Positions 1 through 7,518 of a stretch of DNA of 15,540 nt are shown here, one piece after another. The stretch's first letter is position 1, and each line of letters opens with the position of its first letter. Made by a program: the position numbers and the translations under genes. The notes below the pieces were generated by a model. It was not told the DNA's origin, did no database searches, and worked only from the letters and a program-made list of their open reading frames with translations. The DNA is from Ectocarpus siliculosus (Eukaryota; Sar; Phaeophyceae; Ectocarpales; Ectocarpaceae), in assembly GCA_000310025.1 (NCBI GenBank), contig FN648958.1, forward strand, positions 1-15,540, given 5' to 3'.

Positions 1-1353
1 AACGAATCTAGCTGTGAAGGAGATGAGTCGAGTCAGCTGGTGTTCAGCAACTCAGAAACGGTGTCGGGCCATTCAGTGTTGGAGGGGAATCGCTTTGAGT
101 CGTTGGTCGACGACAGTGAGGATGACCAGTTTCCTCCGCTACCATCCGTACCACGCGTGACTAACCCCTGGCAGGTGGTGGGCCAGAGGGGGTCAAAGAA
201 GAAGAGGATGACACCCCTCTCTGAACTGTCTTTCACATCGCAAATGGTGATTCTGTCGGAGAAAAACCTAGAGGTCAAACGAAAAGCTTTCGAGGGTAGT
301 AAGAGTGAGCTAGGCGAGATCACAGTTCAGTTTGATAAGCTGGAAGAAACGGTATCTGTCTTGACAAGGAAGTGGGAAAGGGCGAAACAGGACCCAGAAC
401 TCGAAAAGTTGACCACGGGCATCGCGAAATTGGCCCAGAAGGAGGAACAGGCCAAGAAGAGGATGAAAGATGCAGAGAAGAAACGGTCGTATTACGAGCA
501 AGAGGTAGAAAAGGAGAAATCAAACCTCGCACGTGCGAAGACAGACCGAATCAACCTGCAAAAACGTGCAGACCTCACAAGGGCAAAGGGTGGCGCAGGG
601 GTGAAGGCATCCCTGGACAAATCCCAGGACGAATTAGACCGTTTAAGGGACAAGTTTGGGGAGGTAAATATCAAAAATCTGCAGTGCAGAAAAGAGGCAG
701 AGACTGCCGCGAGTGCAGTGTGCACTGCCAAGGAAGCGGCGGGGGTAGAGAGTTTACCAGAGCCAGACACACCTGTTGAACAGACCAAAGCCAAGAAGGC
801 CCAGCCACAGCCCTCAAACAAGGGGGGAGGAGAGAAGGGAAAAAGGGAAGAGTCAAGGAAGGGGGGGGGCTCCAAGGTGGAGGGAAAAGGGGTACCACAG
901 AGTAAGGGGTACACTATTCCCAAGATAGTACCGCCCACCCAAGAAGACAGCGTATATGAACAGATTCGGGCAAAATACCCTGACCTAGATGGAAAGGCAC
1001 TGGCTGACAAGGTGAAGGAGGGGGAAAGGCGGGCTGCATTTGACAAGGCCATGAACCAAAAGGAGGGGGAGGGGGATACCTCTAGCCGGGAAAGCATGTC
1101 GAGTGCTTCATCCTCCCAACAGGGAAGGGGGTGGGGGAGAGGCAGGGGCCCAGGTCGTGAAGAGTATGGTTTCGGTACGCTTTCATCATCTAGTTCCTCT
1201 CCGAGGGGGGGGAGAGGGAGAGGGTGGCACAAGTCGGGAAGGGGATCCCCCCGAAGGAACAGTTTCGTGGGTGGTGGCAGAGGCAATGGGGGAAGAGCGA
1301 TCGTCGGTAGATTTGTTTGTCACAAAAGTTGGCTGTTACACGCCTTTGTATAG
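1..1353 (+). CDS. Unrecognised coiled-coil, Arg/Gly-rich protein (5'-partial)
   Basis: Frame 1 is open from the first base to a TAG at 1351-1353, so the true start lies outside the window. A GTG at 40 is not a convincing start in a eukaryote. An acidic N-terminal part (FESLVDDSEDDQFPPLP, near residues 30-50) leads into about 150 residues dense in K, E, R and Q with heptad-like spacing, which predicts a long coiled coil (roughly residues 90-230). A Lys/Gly-rich linker follows, then a tail with RGRGRG and GRGRG motifs and Ser runs. The last ~16 codons lie inside the first unit of the 157-bp satellite. I recognise no enzymatic domain or zinc knuckle. It could be an ORF1/Gag-like RNA-binding protein of an upstream retroelement, given its composition and surroundings, or a host gene whose end was replaced by repeat. 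The family is not identified. Confidence 0.6.
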   Translation, partial: NESSCEGDESSQLVFSNSETVSGHSVLEGNRFESLVDDSEDDQFPPLPSVPRVTNPWQVVGQRGSKKKRMTPLSELSFTSQMVILSEKNLEVKRKAFEGSKSELGEITVQFDKLEETVSVLTRKWERAKQDPELEKLTTGIAKLAQKEEQAKKRMKDAEKKRSYYEQEVEKEKSNLARAKTDRINLQKRADLTRAKGGAGVKASLDKSQDELDRLRDKFGEVNIKNLQCRKEAETAASAVCTAKEAAGVESLPEPDTPVEQTKAKKAQPQPSNKGGGEKGKREESRKGGGSKVEGKGVPQSKGYTIPKIVPPTQEDSVYEQIRAKYPDLDGKALADKVKEGERRAAFDKAMNQKEGEGDTSSRESMSSASSSQQGRGWGRGRGPGREEYGFGTLSSSSSSPRGGRGRGWHKSGRGSPRRNSFVGGGRGNGGRAIVGRFVCHKSWLLHAFV

Positions 1354-2085
1354 CCATCATTGCACAAGCAGTTGCCTCATGACGAAATCCCTGCGAGACA
1401 CGCTGATGTTTGGCCCGCAGCAGACTCTGCCTTCAGCATACGCCGCTATGCTTGCGACCGTCGGTAGATTTGTTTAATACAAATGGTGGCTGTTACACGC
1501 CATTGTGTAGCCATCATTGCATAAGCAGTTGCCTCATGACGAAATCCCTGCAAGACACGCCGATGTTTTGCCCGCAGCAGACTCTGCCTTCAGCATACGC
1601 CGCTATGCTTGCGACCGTCGGTAGATTTGTTTGTCACAAATGTTGGCTGTTACACGCCTTTGTATAGCCATCATTGCACAAGCAGTTGCCTCATGACGAA
1701 ATCCCTGCGAGACACGCTGATGTTTTGCCTGCAGCAGACCCTGCCTATAGCATACGCCGCTATGCTTGCGACCGTCGGTAGATTTGTTTGTCACAATGGT
1801 TGGCTGTTACACGCCATTGTATAGCCATCATTGCACAAGCAGTTGCCTCATGACGAAATCCCTGCAAGACACGCTGATGTTTTGCCCGCAGCAGACCCTG
1901 CCTATAGCATACGCCGCTATGCTTGCGACCGTCGGTAGATTTGTTTGTCACAAATGTTGGCTGTTACACGCCATTGTATAGCCATCATTGCACAAGCAGT
2001 TGCCTCATGACGAAATCCCTGCAAGACACGCCGATGTTTTGCCCGCAGTAGACTCTGCCTTAGCATACGCCGCTATGCTTGCGAC
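1302..2085. repeat. Tandem satellite: five 157-bp units
   Basis: The motif CGTCGGTAGATTTGTTT recurs at 1302, 1459, 1616, 1773 and 1930, and as a variant at 2086. The spacing is 157, 157, 157, 157 and 156 bp. The units are nearly identical, differing by scattered substitutions and a 1-bp deletion in unit 5 (CCTTCAGC becomes CCTTAGC). Each unit carries an inverted repeat, AGCATA-CGCCGC-TATGCT, first at 1435-1452. The period is not a multiple of three, so the short ORFs crossing the units change frame at each copy and are not taken as genes. Unit 1 forms the 3' end of the preceding ORF. Function is unknown; a minisatellite or satellite array is the plain reading. Confidence 0.95.
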
Positions 2086-2233
2086 TGTCGGTTGATCTGT
2101 TTGGTGTTTGTCACTGCTGTACACAGCCGGATGTGCTTGTCAGCTGCCTTGCCGCTACTACATTGGTTGGCTGTTACACCTTTGTCCGGCTATTATTGCG
2201 CAAGTGGTTGGCCTCACGACGAAATTTGCGTTG
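2086..2233. repeat. Degenerate sixth satellite unit
   Basis: The sequence begins with a variant of the unit start (TGTCGGTTGATCTGTTT). It then carries about 60 bp of unrelated sequence and returns to unit-like sequence from about 2162 (TTGGCTGTTACACC, then GCGCAAG and CCTCACGACGAAAT). The array therefore decays on its right side, as is common at satellite edges. Weak echoes such as GGCTGTACACGCG (2465-2477) continue further right but cannot be aligned with confidence by eye. Confidence 0.6.
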
Positions 2234-2534
2234 TGTTGGCTGGTACACGCCGTTCGATCGTTCATGTCGGAAATGCTGTAGAACCACACGCTGTGGTTTC
2301 TTTAGTTACAGTCCCCCCCTTGGTGGCTGTTACCCACCGTTAGAGGTGACTGCTGCATTTCCACGCGCTGATGTGGTTATTCATCGTCTCACAGCTGTTG
2401 TCGCTGTGATGAATTGGTGCCGTTGCGGCGCGCCGCTGCCGATGTCCTGCCGCTACGTCCCATTGGCTGTACACGCGTTGTACCACTACGCCATTGCAAT
2501 TACGTCCCCCCCCCCCTCCCCGCTGCTACTGTAG
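2234..2534. other. Stretch between satellite and Gag-like ORF
   Basis: No gene is called here. Frame 2 is open from 2372 to the TAA at 2573-2575. Its last third is Pro/Ala-rich (PPPLPAATVVPAVRPYGPA), the style of a Gag N-terminus, so the Gag-like coding region may begin here in a different frame from the part annotated from 2535. A C11 run (2506-2516) is a possible indel site. The left terminal repeat of the DIRS-like element should lie in or near this stretch, but I could not find a matching copy by eye on the right-hand side. Confidence 0.35.
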
Positions 2535-3298
2535 TTCCAGCAGTACGTCCTTACGGCCCTGCGCACCTGCCGTAACACCGAGGGCCTCTACTCTTGGCCT
2601 CATTTTCATCACGCGCTGTTTCAAGCCGCAAACCATGCAGCCACGGAAGGGCTCCTCGTCGACCAACGCATCCTCGAGAAGACCATGTGGAGGGGGATAT
2701 GTATTGCCCGGAGGTTCGGAGACATTGTCGCGTTAGCGATATTCACGGATAAGCTCCCCAACTCGCGTGGGGTCTCGAAGTCCACGTTAGACGACGACCA
2801 GAAGACATCTCGTACCATCCAGAAGGCCTCTCCGGGGGTCCCCAGCTGAAGCCCGCCGCGGCGGCCGGCGGCGGTTCCTCTCTCCAGGTCGGTGGGGGGT
2901 TTTCTTCCCCTCCCAGCCTTGGAGCCGCTGCGGGCCTCGCGCCGCAGGGTTTTTCCAGCGGCGTAGCACAGAGTGTTGCCGCTCTGCAGTACCCATCTGT
3001 TACCCTTCCGCTTGGCGGCGGCGTCGCCAGGAAGTCCAAGGCCAAGGCAGCGGGATCACGGGGGGTCGGGGGCGCGCGCGCATCGCTTCCGAGTAACCGT
3101 GGTCTGTCCAAGATCGACGTGTTTAACAGCGCTCTCCAGGACGCCCAGCAGCATCTCCAGCCCGTGGCGGGCGGCCCCACTTGCGAAAAATGCAAGGCCG
3201 CGGGCAGGAACGCCAACCACAATCACAAGACTTGTGCGTTCTCCATATGCTCCAAATGTCGGCGTGCCGGACACCGGTCCAACGGTTGCCCTTATTAG
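2535..3298 (+). CDS. Gag-like protein with C-terminal zinc knuckle, split by frame change
   Basis: Two overlapping frames together look like one protein. Frame 3 (2535-2849, ending in TGA) gives a helical, globular segment including EGLLVDQRILEK and RRFGDIVALAIF. Frame 2 (2753-3298, ending in TAG) continues with an Ala/Gly/Ser linker, a basic patch (RKSKAKAAGSRG) and a Cys/His end. That end has C-x2-C-x8-H-x-H-x2-C at 3182-3235 and then a perfect CCHC knuckle, C-x2-C-x4-H-x4-C, at 3248-3289. The switch of frame falls near 2834-2844, where a G5 and a C4 run sit just before the TGA at 2847. The role is inferred: nucleic-acid-binding particle protein of the DIRS-like element, placed directly 5' of RT as usual. 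No ATG start is evident. The break may be an indel, an assembly error or a programmed -1 shift. Confidence 0.65.
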
Positions 3299-3804
3299 TT
3301 GCGTAGCCTCTGCATTCCGTCTTCCCGCCCCGAGTAGGTGTGTGTAGTGAGGGGGCCGGGCGCCGTTTGTTCGCTCATTGCTGGGTTCCCTCAGGCTTTG
3401 CGGATCTTTCCTTTGTCGACACCTGGCTTCCTACCTCTTTTTCCCTCAGAATTATTCTGAGGTTGTCGTTCGTTTTAGCGCTACACTTATTACAATACCG
3501 GCGGGAGTCTGCCCTTGGCATACACATTGCTCCATTGGCTTGCCGGTGGGTGTTTCGTCTCTTCGGGACCTTCTTCTTACCCACTGCCTGATGCCCGTAC
3601 GTTTTGGGTTCCGGTCTGCTGCCTCATGCCCTTCCGTTCTTTGGGCCGGTATTCTGGCCTCGTACCTGGTGTTGTTCGCTAATGCTATAACTCGCGGTCA
3701 CCTCACCTCACCCACATCGCCGGCAGCCGCGTGGGAGGTATCCCTCCCACCTAGGGAATGTCTTGATTCACGTAGCTTGTGCTTCATACATATGCTACTA
3801 TTGG

Positions 3805-3922
3805 CCGTTCGGCCGCACCCTTTTCCTTTGGGTTTGCGTGGCCAATGTGCACATCACAAAAATATACACCGTTCCTCGGTGCCTTTTCCCTTGGGGGTTG
3901 CGTGTCCAACGCGCACACCACA
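3805..3922. repeat. Imperfect direct repeat, two ~54-bp copies 64 bp apart
   Basis: The copy at 3805-3858 and the copy at 3869-3922 both begin CCGTTC. Both then contain a C/T-rich core (ACCCTTTTCCTTTGGGTTTG against GCCTTTTCCCTTGGGGGTTG), followed by CGTG-CCAA and a GCACA-CACA end. The match is clear by eye, with roughly a fifth to a quarter of the positions differing. No function is known; it may be a local duplication in untranslated sequence. Confidence 0.6.
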
Positions 3923-3942
3923 CACCCACCTAATAATAAGTA

Positions 3943-3971
3943 GTGATCGTTCGGGTTTTGTTTACGATCAC
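3943..3971. repeat. 8-bp inverted repeat (hairpin potential)
   Basis: GTGATCGT at 3943-3950 is the exact reverse complement of ACGATCAC at 3964-3971, with a 13-base loop. The T-rich loop does not resemble a terminator. Significance is uncertain. Confidence 0.5.
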
Positions 3972-4537
3972 ACCACACGGTCACATGCCGTCTTAGTTCA
4001 TGTGCCTCTCGCGTACTGACGTACCTCGTGGTGCACGCCCAACTAACACCAACACATATGCACACCAATATCGCCGTAGCTAGCAATCCCGTCTGTGAGT
4101 AGGTAGACTTACACTTGGATAAGCCCGGCGAGACGTTGTGTTAGTTGGTCCGTGCGCTGTCATGTTTTCTCGACGGTACGCCTGGATACACAGCATCGAA
4201 TCGACGTTCGCTTTGTAACGTAATTTCACACGCGGCCATACAAATTGGGCCCCGAAAAGAAATATATATACCATGCTGTGTGCCTTTTATATGTTGACGG
4301 GAACCCGTGCGGTCACCTCTCCGCGCCCAGGTTCTCTCTTCAAAACATATATATATATATAGAGTAGGGAGGGGGGGGGGATCTTGATCTCTGTATTCCC
4401 GACGCCCCGCCACCGCCCCCTTTGTCTTGTCGCATGCCCAATGCTCTCATAGACACTTCCTGGTTTGGTTCGAAATTCGAAATTGTTGTCTGTGTCGCCC
4501 CACTCCGAACTGTTCTTTACACTTGACTCACGGGTAG

Positions 4538-6067
4538 GTTGCAGCAGAGAACTGGCTGCGGACGCTTGACCTCCGCCACAAAAGTGTGGAGTGGATCATG
4601 CCCCCGGCCCCCCTGTTGCCGCCAGATGAGTCCGAGTGGGCGCAAGTGGGCGCCTTTCCCACGGCCTCTCGCGGGTTTCCTACTTTGGACGAGGTCACCC
4701 GGGACCCGATGGAAGGCGAATTACGTCGCTTGCCATGGCAGGCTCCCGTGTGGGATCCCAAGGGTTTCGTCCCAGGATTCGTGCGAGCCCATGCTGGGTT
4801 CTGGGAGGACTGCATTCTCCGTGATCATCCCTTACGAGATACGTTGACTTCGTACATCCGGGATGGCGTTGACCTTTATGACCTTCTGCTTCCCAAATTC
4901 AGAGGCGAGTGGCCGTCTCTCCCCTACAATATTGATCATTTCCCGCAGCGCATTTTCTCCAACCACCGTTGGCCGCTGGAATTTGACAACTTCGTCGACG
5001 CAGAAATGCAATCCTTGCTCGACCGAGGTTGCATTTCCCGGTGGGCTGACGTCAAGAGCTCCACCGGTCCGGTGCGTCCTCGCATGATCATGGCTTTGTC
5101 GGTGGAGACGTCCAAACCGCGTCTTATCTATGACGCTCGACCGCTTAACAGCTGCACACGGAAAATACCTTTCGCCATGGACACGGTAGCGCGCGTGGCT
5201 AGCATTGCGTCGTCGGGATGCTACATGACGTCACTCGACGACTCCTCAGCGTTTCATCATGTTCTTCTGCGGCCATCGTCATGGCCTCTCTTCGGCTTAT
5301 CCTACAAGGGCGTCGACTACTGCTGGTGCGTCCTCCCGTTCGGATTTAGCCTCAGCCCGTACGTCTACCATACTCTCAGCGAAGCGAAGGCGGCCTTTCA
5401 GCGTTCCAAAGGCGCCCCTTCTCTCGCATACCTCGATGATTCTTGGCGGAGCAACTTTCTGGCCACATATGGTCGGCCGGCGCGGGATCAGTGGTTGGCA
5501 GCCGGGGAAGCGACTCACGTCGCCATGCTGACTTCGCTCTTCTGCGGACAGTTCCTGTCACTCAAGAAGTGCGAGCTTCGACCCGTCACAGCTCTACAAT
5601 ACCTCGGCGTCATCTGCGATTCGGAGACGATGACCTTCCGGATCCCGCAAGAGAAGCTGGACAAGCTGCATGGCTTACTGCGGACAGCTCTGGCCGATGG
5701 GGGCGTGTCCTACCGAACGCTGCAACGCGTTGCGGGTAAGTGCATGAGCATGACGGTGGCGATTCGGCCGGCGTCGCTTTGGACGCATGCCATGTTTGCC
5801 GTCCTTTCCGCGATGGACAAAACCAACCAGCGTCAGATCGATCTGACACGTGATGCTTACGCGGATCTACGGCAAGAGTTCCAGAAGTGGCTGTCGCTGA
5901 CGGCTTCTTCACACGAAGGGCCGTGGCAGCGAGCGAGCCACCTCATCGTCAAAATCGACGGATCATCAGACGCGTCTTCCCTTGGCTGGGTGGTGCTATC
6001 AACGTTAAGGGAGCTCAATACCGCGCAGGTGGCGTGTTCCCCGACGATTGGCTACACAAACATATAA
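4538..6067 (+). CDS. Reverse transcriptase of the DIRS-like element, N-terminal part of the RT-RNase H polyprotein
   Basis: Frame 2 opens after a TAG at 4535-4537; the first ATG is at 4598, but protein-like sequence (ENWLRTLDLRHKSVEWIM) precedes it. RT motifs occur in order. IYDARPLNS is the conserved block before motif A. Motif A is SLDDSSAFHHV, with the catalytic Asp at codon 234 (5237). Motif B is LPFGFSLSP, and motif C is YLDD (5429-5440). ALQYLG comes after the active site. The SSAFHHV and PFGFSLSP style is DIRS-like, not Gypsy-like. RNase H begins at IDGSSDASSLGW (5954-5989), but homology leaves this frame at about 5988 and continues in frame 1. The remaining codons to the TAA at 6067 are therefore out-of-frame read-on. 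The enzyme would copy element RNA into cDNA. Confidence 0.9.
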   Translation, partial: VAAENWLRTLDLRHKSVEWIMPPAPLLPPDESEWAQVGAFPTASRGFPTLDEVTRDPMEGELRRLPWQAPVWDPKGFVPGFVRAHAGFWEDCILRDHPLRDTLTSYIRDGVDLYDLLLPKFRGEWPSLPYNIDHFPQRIFSNHRWPLEFDNFVDAEMQSLLDRGCISRWADVKSSTGPVRPRMIMALSVETSKPRLIYDARPLNSCTRKIPFAMDTVARVASIASSGCYMTSLDDSSAFHHVLLRPSSWPLFGLSYKGVDYCWCVLPFGFSLSPYVYHTLSEAKAAFQRSKGAPSLAYLDDSWRSNFLATYGRPARDQWLAAGEATHVAMLTSLFCGQFLSLKKCELRPVTALQYLGVICDSETMTFRIPQEKLDKLHGLLRTALADGGVSYRTLQRVAGKCMSMTVAIRPASLWTHAMFAVLSAMDKTNQRQIDLTRDAYADLRQEFQKWLSLTASSHEGPWQRASHLIVKIDGSSDASSLGWVVLSTLRELNTAQVACSPTIGYTNI

Positions 6068-6825
6068 ACAAGAAAGAGATGTTTGCGTTGTACCACTTGT
6101 TGCGCCTATTCTGTGCGCGCTTTCCGGCTTCCTTGCAGCGGGCGCACGTGCTCATCGACGTCGACAATACCGCGGTGTGTGGATCTTTCAACAGGGGGCG
6201 GGCGCGCGACCCGGAAACGCATGCACTTCTTGTTCGTTTGTTCGAGCTACAAGTCGAGTATGAGTTTATGCTGTCCCTCAAATGGGTCCCGTCGGCTGCC
6301 AATGTCGTCGCTGATGATATCTCTCGCCCTTCGCGTGAGGGCATCATCAGGCTCAACCCGGCGGCCTTTCAGGCTCTCTGGGAGGACATGGGGCCGTTTA
6401 CTATCGACCTCATGGCCTCCGACGCTTCGGCTCAACGTATCCCGGAGTCGGACGTTGTTCTGCCGTTTTTCTCGCGCTATGATTGCGAGGGTTCATCGGG
6501 TGTAGATGTTTTCGCCCAAGACGTGGCGTTGCGCCCAGGTACTCTGGATCGAGCATTCGGTTATTGTTTCCCGCCGCCGGTGATGGCGGGCCACGTAGTG
6601 CAACACCTTGCGGAGTGCCACGCGCATGCGGTTATTGTTCTACCGGGTTCTAGGTCTTACTGGTTCCCTCGAGTGCTGCAGGCGGCAGTGCGGTTTTTGC
6701 TGATTTCCCCGCCTAATGCGGGGGGATATTGTCAGTGGCCCTGCCCAGACGGGTCCCTGAAAGAGTGGAAGTACCCGAGGTGGTCCATGGTAGCTTACGA
6801 GGTTGATTTTACTTCTTGTTCTTAG
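5989..6825 (+). CDS. RNase H and C-terminal domain of the DIRS-like RT polyprotein (frame 1 continuation)
   Basis: This continues the RT protein after a -1 change of frame in the sequence TGGGTGG at 5987-5993, equal to one missing G. It holds the rest of RNase H: the Glu in NKKEMFALYHLL (6076), the Asp in IDVDNTA (6163) and the last Asp in PSAANVVADDISR (6313-6318). With the Asp in frame 2 at 5969, the four acidic residues are present. A domain beginning FTIDLMAS follows (about 6403 on) and ends near SYWFPRVL, a region typical of DIRS-type polyproteins. Some DIRS elements have a methyltransferase-like domain at this place, but I see no clear methyltransferase motif. The stop is TAG at 6823-6825. 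Confidence 0.85.
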   Translation, partial: GGAINVKGAQYRAGGVFPDDWLHKHINKKEMFALYHLLRLFCARFPASLQRAHVLIDVDNTAVCGSFNRGRARDPETHALLVRLFELQVEYEFMLSLKWVPSAANVVADDISRPSREGIIRLNPAAFQALWEDMGPFTIDLMASDASAQRIPESDVVLPFFSRYDCEGSSGVDVFAQDVALRPGTLDRAFGYCFPPPVMAGHVVQHLAECHAHAVIVLPGSRSYWFPRVLQAAVRFLLISPPNAGGYCQWPCPDGSLKEWKYPRWSMVAYEVDFTSCS

Positions 6826-6861
6826 GTGGCTGCCGCTCTTCAAGAAAAACAATCTTTTTGA

Positions 6862-7518
6862 TTGACACCGGGACCTTGTAATGCAGCATGCGACTCTCGT
6901 CCATCTTGCCCAGTTCCCTCCCTTTGGCTTGTGGATGGCTTGTGCTTCGTATCACAGGTCCCCACCCTGCCTCCGGGCGGCTGTGTCCAGTTTGTCGCGT
7001 GTTCGTCGTGCCAGACGGAAAACGTGGGACATTACAACTACTGTTGGTCCTGCGGTGTTCAGCCTGCCCGCGGGCGTCCGGTACCGCGTGACCCTCAAGC
7101 GGCTCGGGTGTCGATCGATTTCGACGCGCTGCGCGCTCGTGGTGATCAGGTCCTCTCGGCCGCGTCTAACCGTCGTGCTCAACAGCGCAAGTGCGCCGTA
7201 GCGGACGGGTTCGACGCTTTCATACTTTCGGCGACTGAACAACGTCGGGGTTGGAAGCAGGCGTCGGACCGAGAGGTGTTTGACTATCTCTGCTTCTTGG
7301 ACACACAAGGTAGTGGTACCAAGTGGGTGCACGACAGGGCATGCCCTGGTGTCGGCACGACTCACGGCCGCGATTGTCTTCCAAACTCGCCATGTGCTAA
7401 GCGGTATGCCGCCGCGTCCATGCAGAAAGGGATCGTGTCCAAGCTGAAGATGGCGATGCAAGAACAGTTGGGAAAAGACAGCAGCTGGGACCCTGCCACG
7501 CGCTCGGGCAACCCCTGA
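6862..7518 (+). CDS. Tyrosine recombinase of the DIRS-like element, N-terminal half (zinc finger and core-binding region)
   Basis: Frame 1 opens after a TGA at 6859-6861. The preceding RNase H part is in the same frame, separated only by a TAG (6823) and this TGA. There is no ATG in this frame until 7420, so the protein probably depends on upstream initiation, readthrough or splicing. Residues 47-64 read CSSCQTENVGHYNYCWSC. That is C-x2-C-x3-N-x6-C-x2-C, the spacing of a RanBP2-type zinc finger, although the usual Trp before the first Cys is absent. The following 150 residues (FDYLCFLDTQGSGTKWV, then a Lys-rich helix) match the position of the DNA core-binding domain. An in-frame TGA at 7516-7518 interrupts the protein in the core-binding region (SGNP, then stop, then CSPLVDSYL); the reading frame continues unchanged after it. 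Confidence 0.75.
   Translation: MTPGPCNAACDSRPSCPVPSLWLVDGLCFVSQVPTLPPGGCVQFVACSSCQTENVGHYNYCWSCGVQPARGRPVPRDPQAARVSIDFDALRARGDQVLSAASNRRAQQRKCAVADGFDAFILSATEQRRGWKQASDREVFDYLCFLDTQGSGTKWVHDRACPGVGTTHGRDCLPNSPCAKRYAAASMQKGIVSKLKMAMQEQLGKDSSWDPATRSGNP

Larger units (their letters stand above)
3299..4537. other. 1.24-kb stretch without a recognised gene inside the DIRS-like element
   Basis: A frame-3 ORF of 213 codons (3378-4019, TTG-initiated) has no recognisable domain and a composition that does not look like protein; I do not call it. The stretch holds an imperfect direct repeat (3805-3922), an 8-bp stem hairpin (3943-3971), an (AT)7 tract (4347-4360) and a G10 run (4371-4380). Just before the RT frame opens there is a pyrimidine-rich tract, a possible branch site (CTTGACTCAC, 4522-4531) and candidate acceptors ending at 4537 or 4544. 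A GTAGGT at 3334-3339 could be a donor. An intron, an untranslated spacer or a decayed insertion are all possible. Confidence 0.5.

Noticed and set aside
492-1286. 264-codon minus-strand ORF
   Set aside because: Its Pro/Leu/Ser-rich translation is the reverse complement of the Lys/Glu/Gly-rich coding strand.
1409-1981. Overlapping short ORFs inside the 157-bp units, both strands
   Set aside because: They recur with the repeat, switch frame at each unit (157 is not a multiple of 3) and show no domain.
1302-2085. CRISPR array
   Set aside because: The repeated unit is continuous and near-identical over its whole length, with no variable spacers and no cas genes; the context is eukaryotic.
2743-3222. 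159-codon minus-strand ORF
   Set aside because: It is antisense to the Gag-like linker; the + strand frame 2 ends in two organised Cys/His clusters and is far more convincing.
3378-4019. 213-codon ORF on the + strand
   Set aside because: It begins at TTG, has no recognisable domain or biased composition, and spans a local direct repeat. A chance open frame is more likely, though a hidden exon cannot be excluded.
4467-4478. tRNA-like B box (GGTTCGAAATTC)
   Set aside because: There is no A box, acceptor stem or cloverleaf around it; it is a tandem TTCGAA-type motif.
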